From positions 1-12,026 of the forward strand of contig CAYMKW010000095.1 in NCBI GenBank assembly GCA_964391365.1: a stretch of 12,026 nucleotides of DNA, read 5' to 3'. The notes under the pieces were generated by a model. That model saw nothing but the letters and a program-made list of their open reading frames with translations, had not been told where the DNA came from and did no database searches. The position numbers and the translations under genes are program-made. Shown here piece by piece: positions 7,198-12,026 of the stretch. Position 1 is the stretch's first letter. Each line of letters begins with the position of its first letter. This DNA comes from SXMI01 sp964391365. GTDB lineage: Bacteria; Actinomycetota; Acidimicrobiia; Acidimicrobiales; Microtrichaceae.

Positions 7198-9272
7198 CGC
7201 GTCGCCTCCATGGTGGGCACCTGCTCCGGGGCCGGCGCGTCGTCATCCGGCGACCCGCGACGACTCGACCAACGCTCGATCCGCTCGTACCAGCGCCGCT
7301 TGCCGGCCTCGATGAGGCCCTCGGGATGTCGGGCGAAGCTGATCGTGGTCAGTCCGAACAACACGAAGCGCCACTTCGGGGAGATCGGGAAGAACCCGGG
7401 AAGCAGGTCCTCGCTGCGCAGGATCCATGTCAGGATCGCGCCGCGGAGTATGAGCCGATCCATGAGCGCGAACGACGCGCCCGAGTAGCTGGCACCCTCG
7501 ATGGTCCCGACGCCGAGTGAGACGACGATCACCAGCCAGAACAGCGCTCCGAAGGGAGTGAAGTTCTGGGTGTAGTTGACGTTCTTCTGATGGATCGCGA
7601 GAAGCGCGCCGCCGAGTCCGGCGAGGAAACCCGAGATCGCGAACGCCGTCACCCGGGCTCGGGTCGGTGAGATGCCGATCGACTGCGCAGCGATCTCGCT
7701 GCCGCGCAGGGCTTGAAGGGTGCGCCCGACCGTGCCGCTGCGCAGCAGCTTCACACCTACTGCCACGAGCAGGAACACCACCACGGCCAGCGCCAGGAAC
7801 AGGCGGTCGTCGGCCAGGTCCCAGGGGCCGATCACCGGTCGGGGAACTCGCCGACCCGTCAACAAGGATGTGTCACCGCCGCCGACGAATGGCATCCGAA
7901 CCAGAACGGTGTCGAAGAACGCAGCGAAGGCCAGTGTGGCGATCGCGACCCAGACGGTGCCGAGGCGCACCATGGGCAGTGCGACGACGGCGGCGACCGC
8001 TGCGGCGATGACTGCACCGAGGAGCGCGCCGGTGAACACCGACACGCCGAACCGGTCCGCGAGTTGGAACACGGCGAACGCCCCCGTTGCTGCGAAGGCC
8101 CCCTGGCACAAGGAGATGAGGCCGGCGAACCCGGTCAGCACCGTGATCGACAGGAAGATGAGCGACATGATCACCGCCTGGGTGATCAGGAACAGCCACG
8201 ATGCGTCCGCTCTGGTCATGACGCTGATGCCGACGACCAGGAAGAACGAGACGCCGAACACCACCGTGAGTCGGGTCATCAGGGGGCTTCGGGTGAGTGA
8301 CGCCGGAGCCGGCAACGGCGGATCGACGCCGCGGAGAGGGTCGAGGTGTTCGTTGGTGGCACGCAGCGCCGGCCACAACGTGACCAGTCCGAACAGCACC
8401 ACGAACGGCATGGCGGGGGTCAGGTTCTCCTGGATCGGCGCGAGCCAGGGGAACCTCGTCGCGAGTTCGGGGAGAAACGTGTTGACCACCGAGATGAGCA
8501 CGCCCAGGCCGAGGCCGCCGAGCAGCGCCCGCGGCAGGCTGACCAACTTGCCGATCGCCGCGGCAGCAACCGCCACGACCACCAGGTTGAAGAAGTCGGG
8601 CGCGGTGAGCGTGTTGAACCGCGGAGCGATCAGCACCCCGGCCAAACCGGCGAAGGTGCTCGACAGCGCCCAGCTGAACGCCGAGACCCGCTCGGCGCGG
8701 ATCCCGTTGAGCTCGGTCATTCGGGGGCTCTCGACCACGGCCCGCATCTGCAGGCCGATGTTGGTGAAACGGAACAGGGCTGCGAGGGCTGCGGTGCTCA
8801 CCAGTGCGGCGATCGCTGCTGTCACCTCGTTGCGGCTGAACGGGTAGAGGCCCGTGGGGTCGTAGAAGACCGTCGCTCCGTCAGGGAGCAGGCCCTCGGG
8901 CGTGGCGCCGGCCACGGGCTCGAACCCGACGAGGATCTCGAACAGGGCGGGGATCGCGACGGACAGGCCGATGGCGATCACCAGCTTGGCGAGCGTCGAA
9001 CCAGGGGGAAGTCGACGGAAGATCAGGCGCTCGAGCACCAACCCCATGGCGGGTGCGACGACCAGGACCGAGAGCACGAACGCCGGAAGGCTGGACCAGC
9101 CCCACTCGTTGCGCGCCTGGAAGAAGAGCGCTGCCGACACGTAGGCCTGGGCGCCGAACGCCAGGTTGAACACGCCCGAGGTCTTGTAGGCGAGCACGAA
9201 GCCGATCGCGATCAGGCCGTACACGGCCCCCGGCGGGAGCCCTTGGAGCACCCCGCGGATCAAGTCCTCCAT
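7194..9272 (-). CDS. livHM: Fused LivH-LivM permease of the branched-chain-type ABC importer
   Basis: This one 692-residue polytopic membrane protein joins the two permease subunits that are separate in Escherichia coli. Residues 1 to about 302 are LivH-like (LAYKTSGVFNLAFG near 28-40). They are followed by a linker rich in Pro and charged residues (about 303-332). Residues from about 333 to 650 are LivM-like (LTGFAGLISLCQGAF near 379-393). Each half keeps its ATPase-coupling loop: about 177-214 (RAVVESPRMTELNGI) and about 522-559 (LRGSEIAAQSIGI). Long hydrophobic stretches recur in both halves. A charged, Pro-rich cytoplasmic tail of about 40 residues ends the protein. The frame is continuous, so this is a genuine fusion and not two misjoined genes. 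The start is ATG at 9272 with only a weak GGTGA upstream, 33 bp after the livK stop. Confidence 0.94.
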
Positions 9273-9305
9273 GACGTCACCGACGAACGGCCCGGCACCG
9301 GCAGC

Positions 9306-10661
9306 TCACCCGAAGTTGGTCGGGGTCGGCTCGAAGCTGTTCGGATCGTCCCCGTCGAAGCAGAGCCACGGCTCCTCGGCGCTGGCGTACGGCACGAAGG
9401 CGCCGTCCTGGATCCGGACCAGGGTCACGCATTCGGGCTCCTGGTCGGCCTCATCGGCGGTGTATGGCACGTGTGCGGTGCTCCAGTCGATGGGCTGAAG
9501 CAGGCCACCCGCCGTCCAGTCGGTGATGGCGTTTGTCGCTGCGATGACGCTCGCCCGGTCGAACTCCGGACCGGCCCGCAGCAGTCCCTCGAACGCGAGC
9601 GAGGCGTTCAACCAACCGGTCATGGCAAGCTCCGATGGGGTGCTGCCCTGCTTCTCCATCCAGGTCTGGAACTCGGCGAGCGCGTTGCCCTCCGGGGAGG
9701 CCTCGAGCGGTCGGAAGCCGACCACCACGACGTCACCCTCAAACAGCTCGGCGGACTCCTTGACGAAGGTCGGGTCGTAGCTGTTCGGGTGGTAGAGGAC
9801 CACGTCGTCCATGCCCTGGCGCTGCAACTCCTGGGCCAGGGTCTTCATGCCGTTGAGGTCGATGCAGGTGGAGATGAAGTCGACCCCCTCGGCCTTCATC
9901 GCGCTCACCTGTGGGCCGATGCCGTTTGGTAGGCCGTACTGCAGATCGGCGTTCGAATAGACCATGTCGACACCGCTCTGCTGCTCGTAGCGGTCGAAGG
10001 CCTCGGCGATGGTCGAGGTGCATACCTTGGAGTTCTCGCTGACGCCGTAGCCGAGGCTCGCTGCCTTGGTCGCACCGGCCTCGGCAGCGACGAATGGCAC
10101 GGCGCGTCGGAGGCAGTCCGGGCAGCGCACCACCAGGCTGGGGAAGTTGCTCGTGCGGTTCGCGGAGTCCGCAGCGTGGATGCCCCACGTGTAGTTCGGC
10201 ACACCCGCCGAGTCCAGGTCGCCCCAACCGCCCGGCACCAGTGTTGCCGAGAAGACGCCGAAGGCGTCCTCGGCGGAGATCACGTCCAGCGCCTTCTGCT
10301 GGTTCTGGACCAACTCGTCGTCGAGCACCTCGCCGACCACCAGGTTCCGTCCGTAGATCCCCCCCTGGGAGTTGCGATAGGCGAAGTAGGCCTCGATGCC
10401 CTCGACGTAGCAGTCCAGGATGCAGGTGCCCAAGGGGTTCCCGGTCTTGGTGCCGATCACGTCGTAGGAGATCTCCTTGTCGGAGACGCCGGGCACTCCG
10501 GGTCGGGGCACGAACTCGTCCCGCGAGGCCTCGCCGCCGGATGACCCCCCCTGTCCCGCTGTCGTGGTGGGTTGGCTGCTGCTGTTCGAGTTGCCGCAGC
10601 CGATCGCGACGAGACAGGTCGCGAGGACGACAGCGATGATCCGAGTGGTGGATCGAGACAT
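9306..10661 (-). CDS. livK: Periplasmic-binding-type lipoprotein of the importer, LivK-like
   Basis: This 451-aa extracytoplasmic solute-binding protein (Peripla_BP_6-like) should deliver substrate to LivHM-LivG-LivF. The signal peptide has basic residues, a hydrophobic core and the lipobox VAIG/C22, with Ala rather than Leu at -3. A low-complexity Ser/Thr/Gly/Asn tether covers about 23-48. The ligand domain begins at EISYDVIGTKTG. GIEAYFAYRNSQGGIYGRNL and LVQNQQKALDVI match the binding-protein family. Eight cysteines remain after the lipid-anchor Cys (80, 84, 180, 183, 214, 266, 411, 434), unusual for this fold and suggestive of disulfides. The ATG at 10661 is chosen because the signal peptide begins there and GGGGGAG lies 7 bases upstream; the frame stays open to 10826, but that extension has no signal. 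It is the first gene of the importer operon. The ligand cannot be inferred. Confidence 0.94.
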   Translation of the reverse strand: MSRSTTRIIAVVLATCLVAIGCGNSNSSSQPTTTAGQGGSSGGEASRDEFVPRPGVPGVSDKEISYDVIGTKTGNPLGTCILDCYVEGIEAYFAYRNSQGGIYGRNLVVGEVLDDELVQNQQKALDVISAEDAFGVFSATLVPGGWGDLDSAGVPNYTWGIHAADSANRTSNFPSLVVRCPDCLRRAVPFVAAEAGATKAASLGYGVSENSKVCTSTIAEAFDRYEQQSGVDMVYSNADLQYGLPNGIGPQVSAMKAEGVDFISTCIDLNGMKTLAQELQRQGMDDVVLYHPNSYDPTFVKESAELFEGDVVVVGFRPLEASPEGNALAEFQTWMEKQGSTPSELAMTGWLNASLAFEGLLRAGPEFDRASVIAATNAITDWTAGGLLQPIDWSTAHVPYTADEADQEPECVTLVRIQDGAFVPYASAEEPWLCFDGDDPNSFEPTPTNFG

Positions 10662-10725
10662 GGTTGAGCTCCCCCTGATCGGTGCCGTGGTATCTCGCCA
10701 AAGGTGACACGGGTGTTCGATAACG

Positions 10726-10745
10726 CCGACAGTAGCGTCTGTCGG
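10726..10745. promoter_or_regulatory. Inverted repeat in the P450-livK gap (operator or terminator)
   Basis: Arms CCGACAG and CTGTCGG pair perfectly over 7 bp around a 6-base centre. The repeat sits 65 bp upstream of the livK start and 103 bp beyond the P450 stop. Read on the minus strand it contains TACTGT (10734 to 10729), a weak -10-like hexamer that would give a leader of about 60 bases. With no T-run, an operator or promoter element for livK is as likely as a P450 terminator. The rest of the 186-bp gap (10662-10847) holds the livK ribosome site and no gene that I can see. Confidence 0.35.
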
Positions 10746-10847
10746 GCCCGGGGTGTCCGAATTCCTCTCTGCGGCGGGCAGGGGCGTGATGTGTACCCGG
10801 TGGCGTTGTGGGTTCAGGTCGCCCACGGTCGTTCCGCATCGATGGCG

Positions 10848-12026
10848 TCAGCTCGCAGGCAGCCCGCGAACCACCAGTCGGTCCACCCGTCGGAGCACCG
10901 GTCCGATCGGCTCGGGCGCGTCCGAGGGGACGACGTCACCGAACCGCTCGAGCAGCACCTCGGTCGCCGCGACCAGTTGCTGGCGCGCCAGGTGCGAGCC
11001 GGGGCAGTACTTGGAGCCGAACCCGAACGTGAGCACCTCGGTCTCCGGTCGTTCCGGGTCGAAGCGGTCCGGCTCGCCGAACACCGCCGGGTCCCGGTTC
11101 GCCGCGGCGAGACCGCAGAGCACCAGCGCACCCGGCGGCAGCTCGACGTCGGCCACGGATCCCCCGTCGACGGCGAGCCGGGGCAGCAGCGCCACCGGCG
11201 GTTCGCTTCGCAGCGACTCGTGGACGACCGCCGGCAGGAGTGACCGATCCGCTCGCAGTCGTTCCCAGAGCCCGGGTTCGGTGAGCGCCCGCCGCAGCAG
11301 GGTGCCGAGTCCGTCCGAGGTGGTGGTCGCACCGACCGCGTAGAGCAGTCGGACGTGGGAGGCGACCTGCTCGTCGGTGAGTCCCACGCCGTCGGCCCGG
11401 GCGCTCAGCAGTCGTGAGATGACGTCGTCACGCGGTGCGGCGCGGCGCTCCGCCAGGGTCGGCCGCAGGAACTCGGTGACCTCGGCTGCGGCCCGTGCCG
11501 CTCCGTCGGGGTCGATCGGGTGACTGAGGAGTGCCAGCGCCCAGGCCCGTTGGCGTTCCTCGGTCCCGACGGGCAGACCCAGCTTGCGGCTGATCGACCA
11601 GAACGGGAGCACGCGCACGAACCCGTCGACCAGGTCGTCGACGCCGGCGGCGAGCATCCGGTCGAGGACCTCGTCGGCGAGCGGTGTGAGCTCGTCGTCG
11701 ACGAACCGGCGGACCGCCCGTGACCGGAACGCCGGGGTCGCCAGCTGTCGCACCCGTTGGTGCTCATCGCCGTCGAGGTCGATGAACGTGCTGCCGACGC
11801 TCGGACGGGTGGCATACCGGTAGACCACCCCGCCGGGGAACTGATCGTCGTCGGTCAGGAACTCCCGCACCGCACCGAACGTCGTGAGCAACACGGCGTC
11901 GGCGCCCAGGAACCGGACCGGTACGACCGGTCCATGCTCCCGAGCCCGCCGCATGGCGGAGTGGAGGCTGTCGCCGGCGAGCTCGGCGGTACCCAGGTCG
12001 AGGTCGTCGAGCGGCCCGTCCACCCC
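10848..12026 (-). CDS. Cytochrome P450 (start at or beyond the right edge)
   Basis: This is a soluble heme monooxygenase of the bacterial class I type, which would need a ferredoxin and reductase from elsewhere. Numbering from the GTG at 12023, motifs in order are the C-helix DGDEHQRVR (H88, R92), the I-helix AVGATTTS (about 229-236), ExxR as ESLR (E269, R272), PDRFDPERP (318-326), and the heme loop FGFGSKYCPG with the ligand C340. Two positions are atypical. The acidic residue that normally precedes the I-helix Thr is itself Thr. The heme-loop position usually held by His or Arg is Lys followed by Tyr. The length of 391 aa from this GTG is near normal, so the gene may be complete or extend slightly past the edge. 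It is co-directional with the liv operon, 186 bp upstream. The substrate is unknown. Confidence 0.92.
   Translation of the reverse strand, partial: GVDGPLDDLDLGTAELAGDSLHSAMRRAREHGPVVPVRFLGADAVLLTTFGAVREFLTDDDQFPGGVVYRYATRPSVGSTFIDLDGDEHQRVRQLATPAFRSRAVRRFVDDELTPLADEVLDRMLAAGVDDLVDGFVRVLPFWSISRKLGLPVGTEERQRAWALALLSHPIDPDGAARAAAEVTEFLRPTLAERRAAPRDDVISRLLSARADGVGLTDEQVASHVRLLYAVGATTTSDGLGTLLRRALTEPGLWERLRADRSLLPAVVHESLRSEPPVALLPRLAVDGGSVADVELPPGALVLCGLAAANRDPAVFGEPDRFDPERPETEVLTFGFGSKYCPGSHLARQQLVAATEVLLERFGDVVPSDAPEPIGPVLRRVDRLVVRGLPAS

Noticed and set aside
8346..9932. Plus-strand open frame of 528 residues opposite livHM and livK
   Set aside because: Its composition (Glu, Arg, Gly, Gln and His rich, repetitive) is that of an antisense shadow, and it overlaps two motif-complete genes on the other strand.
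10707..10716. ACAC-GG-GTGT inverted repeat upstream of livK
   Set aside because: The arms are only 4 bp and expected by chance in 186 bp of GC-rich DNA; not strong enough to list beside the 7-bp repeat.
10662..10826. N-terminal extension of the livK reading frame to a start at 10826
   Set aside because: The extra 55 residues lack any signal peptide and would bury the lipoprotein signal; the ATG at 10661 has GGGGGAG 7 bases upstream and begins a classic lipoprotein leader.

Overview
The window is a high-GC (roughly two-thirds G+C), densely packed bacterial segment with short gaps, frequent 4-bp start/stop overlaps and GTG/TTG starts. Together with the gene families present (a GMC dehydrogenase, zinc-dependent MDR dehydrogenases, a fused branched-chain-type permease and a class I P450), this suggests a free-living actinobacterium. 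A deep-branching group such as Acidimicrobiia is my guess; no marker gene here proves it.

Layout. (1) Positions 1-2979, plus strand: the 3' part of a GMC-family FAD oxidoreductase, a zinc-dependent MDR alcohol/polyol dehydrogenase 3 bp later, and a small VOC-fold protein overlapping by 4 bp. They look like one operon that begins upstream of the window. (2) 3014-4411, minus strand: an FGGY sugar kinase that converges on this operon, with a hairpin between the two. (3) 4450-5691, plus strand: a second, distinct MDR dehydrogenase, divergent from the kinase across 38 bp that hold a perfect 6-bp-arm inverted repeat. (4) 5717-10661, minus strand: a complete branched-chain-amino-acid-type (HAAT) ABC importer read in the order livK (lipoprotein), livHM (fused permease), livG, livF. 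It converges on the second MDR gene, and a nested hairpin takes in both stop codons. (5) 10848 to the right edge, minus strand: a cytochrome P450 upstream of and co-directional with the importer, separated by 186 bp that contain another inverted repeat.

How the genes may work together. The left half reads as an oxidation and phosphorylation module: three dehydrogenases that act on hydroxyl groups, a kinase that would trap a sugar or ketose product as a phosphate ester, and a small metal-fold protein. The right half supplies uptake by a lipoprotein-dependent ABC importer, next to a P450. A catabolic island for a polyol, sugar or hydroxylated compound is a reasonable inference. Substrates cannot be read from the sequence, and the liv genes may be functionally independent of the left half.

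I saw no tRNA, rRNA, insertion sequence, CRISPR array or phage gene, and no stretch over 300 bases without a gene. The least ordinary signals are the kinase/MDR divergent control region (with a possible leaderless start), the stop-codon-spanning terminator, the P450 with altered I-helix and heme-loop residues, the cysteine-rich binding protein, and the four-cysteine motif in the GMC enzyme.
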